Shown: positions 16,385 through 26,486 of the stretch, one piece after another | Numbering within the stretch: position 1 is the first letter of the stretch | Layout of the letters: the number at the start of each line of letters is the position of its first letter | Source of the DNA: DATGPD01 sp041398565 | GTDB taxonomy: Bacteria; Planctomycetota; UBA1135; UBA2386 | NCBI GenBank assembly: GCA_041398565.1 | Contig: JAWKUN010000004.1 | Coordinates: forward strand, 930,001 to 994,000 | DNA: 64,000 nt | Direction of reading: 5' to 3' | Notes under the pieces: generated by a model | Database searches by the model: none | What the model was told of the DNA's origin: nothing | The model's input: only the letters and a program-made list of their open reading frames with translations | Made by a program: the position numbers and the translations under genes

Positions 16385-18748
16385 CTACGACGGAGCTCCG
16401 ATGCGCGCCCTGCCCGCGCCACCGAGCAGCAGACCGGCCACCACGTAGCCGGCGACCCCGACCCACGCCACCACCGAGAACCCGAGCGCCATGGCCAGCG
16501 CCAACGAGCAGACGCTGGCCAGCACGCCGCAGGCGCCGTTCAGCGCCCAATACCAAGCCTTGCTGGTGTCGCCGAAGCGCAGCATGCCGAGGGGAAAGAA
16601 GTGTCCCAGCAGGTAGCCGATCGGCAGCAACACCACCACCGCCAGAGCGATGCGCATCGGTTCGGGCCAACCCAGGGCGGTCCGGAACAGCCATGGCATC
16701 CCGGCGTTGCCGGCGGCGAGAAGCAGCGGGGTCAGCGGCCACAGGCGCTCGAATCGGCGCAGACCGAGCCGCGCCGACCGCAGGGCGCCACAGCCGGCAC
16801 CGAGCAGGAGCGCGCCGATGACGACGGTGGCGGCGACGCTGGGGTGGCCGACGAAGAGCACGAAGCGTTGCAGCCACGGCACCTCGATGAACATGAACGC
16901 GAGGCCGATCGCGGCGAAGTAGGCACTGCCCCGCCAGAAGCTCGTGCCGCGCGGTAGGCGCCGTTGCAGCGCGAACGGCAAGAAGAACAGGACGACGGTG
17001 ATCGCCAGCAGAGCCACCATGAGGTACTGCAGGGAGCGCACCGCCATCGCGTTGACGCCGAAAGCGCGCGCCAGCTCGGTGTCGAAGGTGCCCAGCACCG
17101 GCAGCGACTGGAAGAAGAACGGACGGTCGTCGGTCGGCGGCTCCATCCACAAGCCGTACGCGGCCAGGCCAGCCCAGCCCACGCGCAGCAGGGTGGGTAC
17201 ATCGGTCGGGTTGTCGGCGTGCGGCGGCGCCGGGTAGAGCAGCTCGAAGCCGCGCTCGGCGCAGACGCCACGCAGGCGCTCGATCTCGTCGGCCGAGAAC
17301 GGCCGCCGGCTGGTCATGACCGTGCCGACGTTGCCGCCGCGCACCACCGCGGTGTGCGCGTCGGGCTCGGCGACGCCGGCCTCGCGCAAGGCACGCTGGT
17401 TGAGGAACAACAGGCGCGGGAGCTCGAGGCTGTGGTCGCCGCGCATCCAACGGCTCGTCGACAGGATGCCCTCGGGCGCCAGGCGCTCGAAGTAGAGGTG
17501 GTAGGCCTCCACCGTGTAGAGGTTGTTCTCCGACAGCGAATAGGCCCCGGCCGCGGTCGCCGCCCAGCTGTCGATGAGCGAGATCTGGATGAGGTCGTAG
17601 CCGCCGCCGGAGCGGGTGAGGAAACTGCGCCCCTCGCTGACGAAGGCGTGCACGCCGCGGGCGTGGTAGATGTCGCCGGCGAAGTCGCGGTAGCGGGTCG
17701 ACAGGGTCTCGACGACGCCGGGGTTGAGTTCGACGGCATCGATGGACTGGGCGCCGGTCGAGAGCGCCGTCAGGACGTCGCGACCGCCGCCGCCGCCGAT
17801 CACCGCCACCCGCCGCGGCGGCCGCACCTGGTAGGCCACGGTGGTGACGTCGTAGAGCAGGAAGTCGAGCCCCTGCATGTGGTCGACGTCGCCGTCGAAG
17901 CGCGTGATCGGCGTCCCGGCGCTTCCGTCCTGCTCCATCCAGCGCTGCTCGACGGCCGCCTTCGGTGCCTTGTCGCCGAAGCCCCATCCGAAGCCACCGT
18001 GCGGCTGCTCTGCCGACAGCACGCGGTCGAAGAACGCCAGGCGCGCCGTCGGCGTCCAGCGCACGTACTCCGGCGGCAGGAGCGCCTCGTCGTAGGACTT
18101 GGTGTAGCGGACCCGCAGAGCCCCGCCCCACGCGACGAACGCCACCACCGCCGCTGCGGCCAGCCCGCTCAGCGCCAGCCCGCCCAGTGTGCGCACCCTC
18201 ACGGTCAGCGTCGCGGCGGCGATCGGAAGCAGACCGAGCGCGGCGGTGACGTGCGGCGTCGGCCACCAGCCGAGCGCAGGCAGGACCAGTGCCGCCGCCA
18301 AACTCGCGCCCAGCAGGTCGGCCCCGTACATCCGGCCCACCGCCGCGCCGCGCGCCCGCAGGAGCAGGAGGCACACGGCGCCGCCCAGCAGCAGGAAGGG
18401 CAGCAGGAGGCAAGCCATGCACGGCAGCACCGACCAGGCGCCGAACCGATTGCCGATGGCGAGCACGCCCGCCACCGCCGCCGGCATCGACAGGCCCCCG
18501 AGGACGAGCAGGACCGGCAGCGCCGAGGCTCGGGGCGGGCGCAAGGCGAACCACACGCCTGGCGCACCGAGGCCGAGCATCGCCAGCGAGATCGACAGGA
18601 ACGCCCAGTGGTACCACAGGACCACGCTGAGCACGCGGGTGATGGCGATCTGGAAGAACAGGATCGCGAACGACGCCAGCGCGATGGCGACGAGGAGGCG
18701 CACGGACGCGGCCGGCGCGTTCGGCCCGGGCTCATGGGTACCGGTCAT
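16385..18748 (-). CDS. Membrane protein with embedded spermidine-synthase-like methyltransferase-fold domain
   Basis: 787 residues. About seven membrane helices (20-220) precede a soluble domain (about 270-560) of the spermidine-synthase fold, with the nucleotide-binding motif RVAVIGGGGGRDVLTALSTG and the acidic strand end IDAVELNPGVV. A further helical bundle (about 585-780) follows. This membrane-soluble-membrane architecture is known from predicted integral spermidine-synthase-like proteins. Whether it makes a polyamine is unknown: the aminopropyl-acceptor Asp motif of true SpeE is not obvious, since the region reads GYDLIQISLIDS rather than DxIxxDxxDP. I chose ATG 18748, ahead of the first helix. 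A probable terminator lies at 16206-16257. It is divergent from the beta-helix lipoprotein gene. Confidence 0.78.
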   Translation of the reverse strand: MTGTHEPGPNAPAASVRLLVAIALASFAILFFQIAITRVLSVVLWYHWAFLSISLAMLGLGAPGVWFALRPPRASALPVLLVLGGLSMPAAVAGVLAIGNRFGAWSVLPCMACLLLPFLLLGGAVCLLLLRARGAAVGRMYGADLLGASLAAALVLPALGWWPTPHVTAALGLLPIAAATLTVRVRTLGGLALSGLAAAAVVAFVAWGGALRVRYTKSYDEALLPPEYVRWTPTARLAFFDRVLSAEQPHGGFGWGFGDKAPKAAVEQRWMEQDGSAGTPITRFDGDVDHMQGLDFLLYDVTTVAYQVRPPRRVAVIGGGGGRDVLTALSTGAQSIDAVELNPGVVETLSTRYRDFAGDIYHARGVHAFVSEGRSFLTRSGGGYDLIQISLIDSWAATAAGAYSLSENNLYTVEAYHLYFERLAPEGILSTSRWMRGDHSLELPRLLFLNQRALREAGVAEPDAHTAVVRGGNVGTVMTSRRPFSADEIERLRGVCAERGFELLYPAPPHADNPTDVPTLLRVGWAGLAAYGLWMEPPTDDRPFFFQSLPVLGTFDTELARAFGVNAMAVRSLQYLMVALLAITVVLFFLPFALQRRLPRGTSFWRGSAYFAAIGLAFMFIEVPWLQRFVLFVGHPSVAATVVIGALLLGAGCGALRSARLGLRRFERLWPLTPLLLAAGNAGMPWLFRTALGWPEPMRIALAVVVLLPIGYLLGHFFPLGMLRFGDTSKAWYWALNGACGVLASVCSLALAMALGFSVVAWVGVAGYVVAGLLLGGAGRARIGAPS

Positions 18749-18915
18749 CGGGGCGGGGAAGTCTACGCCGCCAAGGCCGCCGCAAGACCCGCCAGAACGC
18801 GGCATCTGCCCCGGTGTCGCCATGAGGGTCGGAGCCGCGCACCGAGGACATCGTTGTCGTCGAGGTCTCGAAGCAAGACGCCGACGTCGGTGCCTGCGGG
18901 CATGATGCGAGGACG

Positions 18916-20463
18916 ATGGCCACGCCTACGCCTCCGGCGGCGATCCGAAGCTCGGTTCGCCGCGCGCTCGCGCCGCTGGCGCCGGTCTTGGTGGTGCTCG
19001 GCTTCGCGCTCGGCCGGGCGCTCGGCGGCACACTCGGCTGGGCCCTCCCCCTCGCCGCGGCAGCCTGCGGTTCGACGAGTGGCAACCGCGACCAGAGCCA
19101 GAGCCGCCCGCCGGCTCGCCGCGACCACGGCGTCAAGGGCGACCGGGGCACGGCAGCCTCGCCGCCGGCAGGGAGCGCCGCCGGCTCCCGAGTCCCTGAC
19201 GCTGACAGCGCCGTCCTCGCTGCCGCCGCGACCGCACCGCCGGACGCGGACTTCGCTCCTGCCTGGGCCGCGCTGGCCCCGGCCCGAACCGTGGGCCACG
19301 TCTTCGACCCGACGCGCTCGGAGGTCGACAACGGCGCTCTCCTTCGTGCCGCGGTCGCGCGCCTGCAACCCGGCGACCGACTCGAGGTCGGACCCGGCCG
19401 CTACTCGGTCGCGGCGCGTTTCGGTATCGCTCTCGCGGGTCGCGCCGATGCCCCGATCCGGATCGTCGGCACCGGCGGCGCCGTTCTCACCCGTCCCGAC
19501 AGCAGCCAAAACACCGTCGACTTCGACTTCGCTCGCTTCGTGACCCTGCAAGGCTTCGAGATCGTCGGCGGTGACACCGCGCTGAAGATGTACGACTGCG
19601 GGGATCTGTGGATCGACCGCTGCCACGTGCACCACTGCGGCGGCGTCGGGCTCGCCGCCAACTCGAGTGACACCGCTCGCTTGTGGATCACCCGCAACGA
19701 GGTCCACGACACCTCGGGCCAGGGCGGCGAGGGGATGTACCTGGGCGCCAACCACGGCGAGTTCGTCACCCACCACAGCGTGGTTGCGCAAAACCACGTG
19801 TACCGCTGCGGCGGCAGCCAAGGCGATGGCATCGAGCTCAAGCAGGGCAGCTACGCCAACCGCATCGTCGCCAACGAGGTGCACGACACCAACTACCCGT
19901 GCATCCTCGTGTACGGAACGGCCGGGCGCGAGGTCAACGTCATCGAACGCAACGTGTGCTATCGCAGCGGCGACAACGTCATGCAGGTGCAGGGCGAAGC
20001 GATCGTGCGCAACAACCTGCTGTGCGCCGGCGGAGGCGCCGGCTTCGCGAGCCACGATCATCAAGGCCAGACGCGCGACCTGGTGGTCGTGCACAACACC
20101 ATCCTGACGCGCGGCCGTGGTGCCGACCTGCGTTCGTGGGGCAGCCGACCGGGCATGGTCTTCGCGAACAATGCCGTGCACAGCGAACGCGGCGACGCGT
20201 TGTGGGTCGGCGGCGCGGGCAGGGGTGTGACGCTGTGCGGGAACGTCGTGTGCGGGCGGGTGCGCGGGGTCGATGCGGGCTTCGTGCACGGGCGCGGGCT
20301 CGAGGACTTCGAGGGCGCGGGGTACGACGGGATCGAGCGGGACGTACGGCCGAGCCGAGGATCGACCCTGCGGGGAGGGGCCGCGGCGCGGTTCACGGTG
20401 CACGACGACCTGACCGGGGCGATGCGGCAGGCGCCGATCGCAGTCGGATGCCGACAGCCGTAG
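18916..20463 (+). CDS. Right-handed parallel beta-helix lipoprotein
   Basis: 515 residues. The N-terminus (about 17-51) is hydrophobic and ends in AAAACGS, consistent with a lipobox, followed by a low-complexity linker. From about residue 130 the protein has the short repeating turns of a pectate-lyase-like right-handed beta-helix: FVTLQGFEIVGGDTALKMYD, LWIDRCHVHHCGGVGLA, LWITRNEVHDTSGQGGEGMY, VVAQNHVYRCGGSQGDGIEL, then similar rungs with RNNLL and NNAVHS. Such proteins bind or cleave polysaccharides, but I see no catalytic set that identifies a substrate. The gene ends 196 bp before the sigma-factor fusion. Confidence 0.82.
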   Translation: MATPTPPAAIRSSVRRALAPLAPVLVVLGFALGRALGGTLGWALPLAAAACGSTSGNRDQSQSRPPARRDHGVKGDRGTAASPPAGSAAGSRVPDADSAVLAAAATAPPDADFAPAWAALAPARTVGHVFDPTRSEVDNGALLRAAVARLQPGDRLEVGPGRYSVAARFGIALAGRADAPIRIVGTGGAVLTRPDSSQNTVDFDFARFVTLQGFEIVGGDTALKMYDCGDLWIDRCHVHHCGGVGLAANSSDTARLWITRNEVHDTSGQGGEGMYLGANHGEFVTHHSVVAQNHVYRCGGSQGDGIELKQGSYANRIVANEVHDTNYPCILVYGTAGREVNVIERNVCYRSGDNVMQVQGEAIVRNNLLCAGGGAGFASHDHQGQTRDLVVVHNTILTRGRGADLRSWGSRPGMVFANNAVHSERGDALWVGGAGRGVTLCGNVVCGRVRGVDAGFVHGRGLEDFEGAGYDGIERDVRPSRGSTLRGGAAARFTVHDDLTGAMRQAPIAVGCRQP

Positions 20464-20483
20464 GACGATGGAGCCATCGCGAC

Positions 20484-20500
20484 CGCCGAGGCGCTCGGCG
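20484..20500 (+). terminator. Hairpin after the beta-helix gene
   Basis: A perfect 7-bp stem CGCCGAG/CTCGGCG with loop GCG, 20 nt after the stop. There is no T-run, so termination is only suggested. Confidence 0.35.
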
Positions 20501-20659
20501 AACAGCCAGCGACGCGGACGTGCCGGGCGACGTGCGGGCCGCACGACCGCGAGCCCGCGAAGGGAGCCCAGCTGACCGCCGCCCGGTTTCGCGCGAGAAT
20601 GCGAAATCCGTGAGTTCGCCTGCAACGCCCTCCCCACCGGCGGGGACTCCCGTCTTGCC

Positions 20660-23600
20660 ATGACCGGAGTACCCCAGGACCTCGATCTCGGAACGCTGCT
20701 CGCCGAGCAGTCGTTCGTGCGCCGCCTCGCCCGCAGCCTCGTCTACGACGCGGACGTCGACGACGTGGTGCAGCAAGCGTGGCTGCGTGCGGTCGAGACC
20801 CGCCGGGGCACGGCCTTGCCGGCCCGCCCGTTCCTGGCGCGCCTGGTGCGCGGCGTCAGCAGCAACTGGCGTCGCGCCGAAGGACGACGGCGCCGGCGCG
20901 AAGCCGAGGGCCCGGTGGCCGAGCCGTCTCCCGCGGTCGCCGACGCGTTCGCGCGCGAGTCGGTGCGCCAGGAAGTCGTCGCCGAGCTGGCAGCGCTCGC
21001 TGAGCCCTACCGCAGCACGCTGGTCTTGCGCTACTTCGAGGACTTGACGCCGATCGAGATCGCGCGGCGCCAGGGTGTGCCCGACGCGACCGTGCGCGCC
21101 CGACTCAAGCGTGGACTCGACGCGCTGCGCCGCCGCCTCGACCGTCGCTACGGCGACGACCGCGCCGCGTGGTGCACCGCGCTGCTACCGTTGGCCGACG
21201 CCGGCCGCGACGCGGCGCCGCTCGCCGCGATGGGAGCTGCCGCCTCGTTCGGACTGCACCATCTGCTGGTACCGGCGGCGGCGGTGCTCCTGATCGTCGG
21301 ACTCGCCACCTGGTTCGGTGACGAGCGTCCGGCCGCTGCCCTCGAGGGCGACGGCAGGGCGCCCGAACTCGCGGCCGCCGCGCCAGCGACCACCGCGACG
21401 CCGGTGGCAGCGCCGCACGACGTGCGCGCTGCCTTGCCGGAGCCGGCGCCTGCGCCGAGAGTTGCCGCCGGCGACGCCGCCGCCGACAACGGCGTGCGCG
21501 GACGCCTGGTGCTGCCGGACGGATCGCCGGCGCCGGCGCGCCGCGTACGCGTCGTGGGCTTCGATGCAGCCCGCCTGTTCGAGGGCGATCCGACCACCCT
21601 GGCCGCAGCGGTGCCGTGGGCGGAGGCAGAGACCGAGAGTGACGCCGACGGGCGCTTCCTGCTGCGCGACGTGCGCCCGCGTGCGCTCATGCTGCTGCAG
21701 GCGGGCCGCGGAAGCGACCACAGCGCGTGCATGCCGATCGCCCACACCGCCGGGCCCGACCAGGTCGTGGATCTGGGCGACGTCGTCCTCGAGGCGCGTG
21801 CCTGCGTGCGCGGACGCGTCGAGGACGAAGACGGCGAACCGGTCGCCGACGCCGAGGTGTGGTTCGCCGACGTACCGGCGGTGATCACGCTGGCCGCCAA
21901 CTTCGACCGCTTCGTGCCGGCGCACGGCGGCATGTTGATGCTGCCCAAGCGACGCGCAGACGAGGCGCTTGGGGCATTCGCGGCCCGTACGCGAACGTTC
22001 CTGGCTGCGGAACTGTTCGTGAAGCAGCAGTCACCGGGCCCGGACGCCGACGTGCTGGTCCTCGACACGCCACCTTGGTTCGACCGAGCCTGGCAAGCCC
22101 TGCCGCTGGCGCGCACCACCACCGCGGCCGACGGCACCTTCGAGCTCCTCGACGTGCCACCGGGCGTCGGCATGCTGGTGGCACGGCGTGCCGGACTGGC
22201 GCCCTACGTCAAGGCCAGCCTGCGCGTGCGCGCGAGCGAAGCGCGCGACGTCGGCGCGCTGGCGCTCGGTGCTGGCGAGACCTGCGTCGGCAGCGTGCGC
22301 GACCACCGAGGGAACGCGGTCGCGGGCGCGGCGGTGCGCGTGGCGTCGCTGCCGCTCGGCGGCTTCCGCGGCCTGGCGTTCACCGAAGCCGAGGTCAGGA
22401 CCGACGCCGGCGGCACGTTCCGCGTGTCCGGCCTCGGTCGCGGTCAGGTCATGGTCGCGGCACGGAGCGCCAACGACCGCCCCTGGACCACGCTCGGCCC
22501 GATCGACGTGGCCGCGGCGGCCGACCTACGGTTGGCGGCGCCGTCCACCCTGCGCGTGCGCGTGGCCGACGCCGCGCAAGTGCAGGTGCGCCTGTCATAC
22601 GGGCCTCCGCTCGGCGAGCTGGCGCGCATGGGCATGCGCACGGCCGTCGACGTGCAAGCGCGCCTGACGGTCGATGCCGACGACCACCTCACCATCACCG
22701 ACCTCGTCCCCGGCACCTACCTGATCGAGGCCCGCGCCGACGGCCGGGTCGCCACCACGCGCCTGGTCGAGGTGCCCGGAGACCTCGCGCTGGACATGGC
22801 CGCCGCCGCCCCGACCTTCGACGTCCTCGTCGTCACCGCCGGCAACGAGCCGCTGGCCGGTGCGCGCGTGCGCTGCGCGCCCGCCGACCTCGATCTCTCG
22901 CGCTCGGTGCTGCCGACCTACGTCGGACTGCCTCGTCCCGATGTGCTCGCCGACGACCTCGGCTGCACCGACGAACGTGGCCTGTTGCAGGTGTCAGGGC
23001 GAGCGACCGGACCGCTGGTGCTGTGGGCCGACCACCCCCGCTACGGACGCGCGCAGCTGCGCGTCGAACTGCCGTCGGCGCGCGTCGTCCTGCAGCTGCC
23101 GTCCGCGGCGACCCTGCGCGGAGTCCTCACCGAGAAAGGGCAGCCCGCCTCGCCGGCACGCTGGCGCGTGGCGGTGGAACCGACCCCGCGCGCCGACGGC
23201 CAACCGCGCCCGTTCGCGCTGGCGACGCTCCGTGCCGACGGCAGCTTCGAACTGACCGGCCTCGAGCCGGGCGCGCACACGGTGCTGGTGCAGAAGGCAC
23301 TACCGGCACGCCTCGACGTCACCGCGCTCAAAGAGATGATGCAGGAGCGGATCTTCGCCTTCTTCGGGCCGGGCGCGCAGCGCGAGCGAGCGGTCGTGCT
23401 CCGGCCCGGCGAGGTGCGCGAGCTGCGGCTCGACACCGATGCGGAACGCGACCCGCCGGCCACGCCGCTGCAGGTGTCCGGCCGCATCCTCGTCGACGGC
23501 CGCCCGGCCCGGGGCTTGAAGATCGGTGTGACTGCCGGCGGAGGCCTCGGTTTGAACGCGTTCGACCTCGGAGGTCCGAGAGCCCGGACCGACGACGACG

Positions 23601-24256
23601 GCAGCTTCGTCGTCACCGGCGTCGAAGAAGGCCTCGCCGAGCTGACCGTGGTCCGCGCCGACGCCGACGTCGAGTGCACCCTCGTCCGACACCCGACCGT
23701 CATCGCCCCGAGCGCCGTCAACGAAGTCGCGCTGTCCATCGAAACCGGGACGCTGGTCGGCCGAGTGCTCGCCCCCGCCGACCGCGACCTCGACGGCATC
23801 TCGGTGTACGGCTCCGGACCGAGCGGAGCACAGCTGCGCGTGCGCGCCGGTGCCGACGGCAGCTTCGAGGCCCGTGGCCTACCGGCGGGGCGCTGGCAGC
23901 TTTCGTTCTCCGGAACCCACGTGGCGGCCCCGCCCACCGAGACCACGGTCGAGCTGGTCGCCGGCCGGTCGCACGACGTGCAGCTGCAGGCAGAACCCGG
24001 CTTCTCGCTCGAGGTGCAGCTCGAGGACGTGGCGCCGGACGTGACCCATCTGGTGCAGCTGGAGTTTCCGGGTCAGGGGGCGAGTTGGGCCAACGTCACC
24101 GACGCCAAGGGGCAGGTCACCTTCTCGGGCCTGCGAGCCGGCACCTACTCGCTGGCCACCTTCGGCGACCCCAAGCTGGTCGGCGAGGTCGATCTGCACG
24201 GTGACGCCGTGCACCGCGTGACCATGTCGCGACGGGGCATCACGCCCCGGCAGTAG
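20660..24256 (+). CDS. ECF sigma factor fused via a membrane helix to carboxypeptidase-regulatory-like repeats
   Basis: 1198 residues. Residues 1-165 are an ECF sigma-70 factor: region 2 (about 17-75, VDDVVQQAWLRAVETRRG, FLARLVRGVSSNW) and region 4 (about 108-160, YRSTLVLRYFEDLTPIEIAR, VPDATVRARLKRGLDALRRR). A single membrane helix follows (about 201-219, LLVPAAAVLLIVGLATWF). The remaining roughly 950 residues look extracytoplasmic and consist of tandem CarboxypepD_reg/CnaB-like beta-sandwich modules with recurring G-x-(V/L)-x-D-x-x-G-x-P-(V/L)-A and D-G-x-F-x-(L/V)-x-(D/G)-(L/V) patterns. No separate anti-sigma gene is adjacent. A sigma factor tied to the membrane by its own sensory tail is the natural reading, and release by proteolysis is only a guess. 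Confidence 0.88.
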   Translation: MTGVPQDLDLGTLLAEQSFVRRLARSLVYDADVDDVVQQAWLRAVETRRGTALPARPFLARLVRGVSSNWRRAEGRRRRREAEGPVAEPSPAVADAFARESVRQEVVAELAALAEPYRSTLVLRYFEDLTPIEIARRQGVPDATVRARLKRGLDALRRRLDRRYGDDRAAWCTALLPLADAGRDAAPLAAMGAAASFGLHHLLVPAAAVLLIVGLATWFGDERPAAALEGDGRAPELAAAAPATTATPVAAPHDVRAALPEPAPAPRVAAGDAAADNGVRGRLVLPDGSPAPARRVRVVGFDAARLFEGDPTTLAAAVPWAEAETESDADGRFLLRDVRPRALMLLQAGRGSDHSACMPIAHTAGPDQVVDLGDVVLEARACVRGRVEDEDGEPVADAEVWFADVPAVITLAANFDRFVPAHGGMLMLPKRRADEALGAFAARTRTFLAAELFVKQQSPGPDADVLVLDTPPWFDRAWQALPLARTTTAADGTFELLDVPPGVGMLVARRAGLAPYVKASLRVRASEARDVGALALGAGETCVGSVRDHRGNAVAGAAVRVASLPLGGFRGLAFTEAEVRTDAGGTFRVSGLGRGQVMVAARSANDRPWTTLGPIDVAAAADLRLAAPSTLRVRVADAAQVQVRLSYGPPLGELARMGMRTAVDVQARLTVDADDHLTITDLVPGTYLIEARADGRVATTRLVEVPGDLALDMAAAAPTFDVLVVTAGNEPLAGARVRCAPADLDLSRSVLPTYVGLPRPDVLADDLGCTDERGLLQVSGRATGPLVLWADHPRYGRAQLRVELPSARVVLQLPSAATLRGVLTEKGQPASPARWRVAVEPTPRADGQPRPFALATLRADGSFELTGLEPGAHTVLVQKALPARLDVTALKEMMQERIFAFFGPGAQRERAVVLRPGEVRELRLDTDAERDPPATPLQVSGRILVDGRPARGLKIGVTAGGGLGLNAFDLGGPRARTDDDGSFVVTGVEEGLAELTVVRADADVECTLVRHPTVIAPSAVNEVALSIETGTLVGRVLAPADRDLDGISVYGSGPSGAQLRVRAGADGSFEARGLPAGRWQLSFSGTHVAAPPTETTVELVAGRSHDVQLQAEPGFSLEVQLEDVAPDVTHLVQLEFPGQGASWANVTDAKGQVTFSGLRAGTYSLATFGDPKLVGEVDLHGDAVHRVTMSRRGITPRQ

Positions 24257-24332
24257 GGCCGACGCGCTCCCGGCACGAGGATCGAGGCGGGCGAGCGGCT
24301 AAGCTCCGGCGCACCTCGTCCGTGAACCTCGC

Positions 24333-25955
24333 ATGAACATTCGACAAGACGGCATCGCCCCCAACGCCGGGCGTCTCCTGTGGGCTGGCTTCATGGCGAT
24401 CCTGGCCGCCGGCGTCGGCTTCGGCATCCGCGGTGGCATCCTCGCCACCTGGGGCTCCGAGTTCGGCTTCACCGGGCAGGAGCTCGGCGTGATCAACGGC
24501 GCCGGCTTCAGCGGCTTCTGCTTCGGCATCATCGGCGGCGGGCTGGTGTGCGACAAGCTCGGCTACGGCAAGCTGGTGCTCGCCGCCTTCGTGCTGCACG
24601 TGGCGTCGGCGTTCGTCACGATCGCCGCCAGCCAGGGTCAGCTACCGGCGACGAACTACAACTACCTGTTCTGGGGCACCTTCGTCTTCGCCATGGCGAA
24701 CGGCACGCTCGAAGCCGTGGCCAATCCCCTGGTCGCCACGCTCTTCCCGGGCAACCGCACGCACTACCTCAACATCCTGCATGCGAGCTGGCCGGCCGGC
24801 ATGGTGCTCGGTGGCGCGGCGGGCTGGATGCTGGCCGACTCGCTGCCGTGGAAGGGCCAGATCCTCCTCTTCCTCGTGCCCACCGTCCTCTACGGCCTCA
24901 TGTTCCTCGGCCAGTCGATGCCACGCTCGGAAGCGTCACGCAGCGGCCTGTCGCTCGGCGAGATGTTCAAGGACGTCGGCATCCTCGGCGGCCTGGTGAT
25001 CTGTTTCCTCATCGCCCTGTTCTTCCGCGACAGCCTCGGCCTCGACCCCAAGCTGGCCTACGGCATCGGCGGCGTGCTGCTGCTGGCGGTAGCCGTCATC
25101 ACCCGCTTCTCGCCCGGCGCGTGGCTCCTCTTCGTCCTGTTCGTGGCGCACGCGCTGGTGGGCTCGGTCGAGCTCGGCACCGACGGCTGGATCCAGAACA
25201 TCACCGGCAACATCCTCACACCGAGCCAGGGCAAGATCCTGTTCGTGTTCACCTCGCTGGTGATGTTCAGCCTGCGCTTCTGCGCCGACTTCATCGAGGA
25301 CAAGATCGGCCTGTCGCCGGTCGGCCTGCTCATCGTCTGTTCGGTCCTCGCCTGCGTCGGCCTCAACCTGGTGAGCGGCGTCGAGACGTTCACCGGCGCC
25401 ATGCTGGCGCTGGCGGTGTACGCGTTCGGCAAGACCTTCTTCTGGCCGACGATGCTGGCCGTGGCCAGCGACCGCTTCCCACGCACCGGCGCCATCGCCA
25501 TCAGCATCATGGGCGGCATCGGCATGATGTCGGCCGGCCTGATCGGCGCACCGGGCCTCGGCTACGCCAAGGACCGCTTCGCCGGCGAGGCGCTGGCGGC
25601 CGCGAGCCCCGAGGTGCAGGCGGCCTACCGGGCCGACAAGCCGAGCTCGTTCCTGGTGTTCGAGGCCGCGCACGGCCTGGACGGCGGCAAGCTGGGTGCC
25701 ATCCAGACGAAGCTGGAGGCAGCGCGCGACGAGTTGGCGAAGGCCGGCAACGCCGACCCGCGCGCCGCACTCGAGCGCCTGAGCGCCGACGAGCGCACCG
25801 TGCATGCGGCCAGCATCGAAGGCGACCGCAAGACCCTGGTCGCGGACTCGGCCATCCCCGCGGCGATGGCGGTCCTGTACCTGCTGCTGCTGGGCTACTT
25901 CAAGGCGATCGGCGGCTACCGGCCGCTCAAGCTGAGCGAGCAGACGCCGGCCTGA
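24333..25955 (+). CDS. Major facilitator superfamily transporter
   Basis: 540 residues with about 12 membrane helices. The N-terminal half shows the MFS loop pattern near GGGLVCDKLGYGKLVLAAF (G-x-x-x-D-K-x-G), and the segments TNYNYLFWGTFVFAMANG and GNRTHYLNILHASWPAGMVL resemble the sugar-transporting FucP/nucleoside branch. A charged soluble insertion (about 405-500, rich in Ala, Glu and Arg) lies between the last two helices and is unusual. The substrate is not identifiable. The gene begins 76 bp after the sigma-factor fusion and may be co-transcribed with it. It is convergent with the 12-Cys protein gene, 43 bp away. Confidence 0.83.
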   Translation: MNIRQDGIAPNAGRLLWAGFMAILAAGVGFGIRGGILATWGSEFGFTGQELGVINGAGFSGFCFGIIGGGLVCDKLGYGKLVLAAFVLHVASAFVTIAASQGQLPATNYNYLFWGTFVFAMANGTLEAVANPLVATLFPGNRTHYLNILHASWPAGMVLGGAAGWMLADSLPWKGQILLFLVPTVLYGLMFLGQSMPRSEASRSGLSLGEMFKDVGILGGLVICFLIALFFRDSLGLDPKLAYGIGGVLLLAVAVITRFSPGAWLLFVLFVAHALVGSVELGTDGWIQNITGNILTPSQGKILFVFTSLVMFSLRFCADFIEDKIGLSPVGLLIVCSVLACVGLNLVSGVETFTGAMLALAVYAFGKTFFWPTMLAVASDRFPRTGAIAISIMGGIGMMSAGLIGAPGLGYAKDRFAGEALAAASPEVQAAYRADKPSSFLVFEAAHGLDGGKLGAIQTKLEAARDELAKAGNADPRAALERLSADERTVHAASIEGDRKTLVADSAIPAAMAVLYLLLLGYFKAIGGYRPLKLSEQTPA

Positions 25956-25998
25956 GGCGGAACTGCCGCGACGAGACGCGTGCTCCCAACCCTTCGGC

Positions 25999-26409
25999 TC
26001 AGACCCAGGGTGGAGGCAGGTAGCCGCAGGAGCACGCGCGCTTCCACACATCCGCCTCCAGCTTGTTGGGGTGGCAGAAGCCGAGGATGTTGAGGCACGG
26101 CTGCTGACCGCAGTACACCAGCCACGAGCCCCACTGCTTGATGCCGTGGCCGCCGCACTCGCCGACGTTCTCGCCCTTGCTGCAGACGCACCACTCGAAC
26201 TCGAGGCCGTTGACCATGCCGTAGGTCATCTGGCACACGCTGTCGGCCAGATCGCACGGTCCCGACCAGCAAGCCAGTTCCTCGCCGCCGGTCGGCGTGC
26301 TGCGCGCCCACATGACGCAGTCCTGGGCGGTCATGACCGGCGCCGTCGTCGCCGCGATGCCGACGACAGCAGCGAAACTCAACATCATCACAACGAGCAA
26401 ACGTCTCAT
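25999..26409 (-). CDS. Secreted 12-cysteine protein of unknown function
   Basis: 136 residues. A clear signal peptide (1-28, RRLLVVMMLSFAAVVGIAA, cut near TAQ) precedes about 108 mature residues containing 12 cysteines and several tryptophans, in blocks such as ELACWSGPCDLADSVC, EWCVCSKGENVGEC, WLVYCGQQPCL and ACSCGYLPPPW. The even number suggests six disulfides. A good ribosome-binding site (AAGGAAGGTG) precedes the ATG, unusual for this window. The next gene upstream on the strand encodes a MauE/DoxX-like redox membrane protein (77 bp gap), a plausible helper for disulfide formation. I know no family that fits. Confidence 0.75.
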   Translation of the reverse strand: MRRLLVVMMLSFAAVVGIAATTAPVMTAQDCVMWARSTPTGGEELACWSGPCDLADSVCQMTYGMVNGLEFEWCVCSKGENVGECGGHGIKQWGSWLVYCGQQPCLNILGFCHPNKLEADVWKRACSCGYLPPPWV

Positions 26410-26486
26410 CTTCCCACCTTCCTTGTCTTGGCCGTTGCCGGCTCGCGCCGGGGCCCGGCCCACCTGGTGAACAGGATGGCCGCGGC

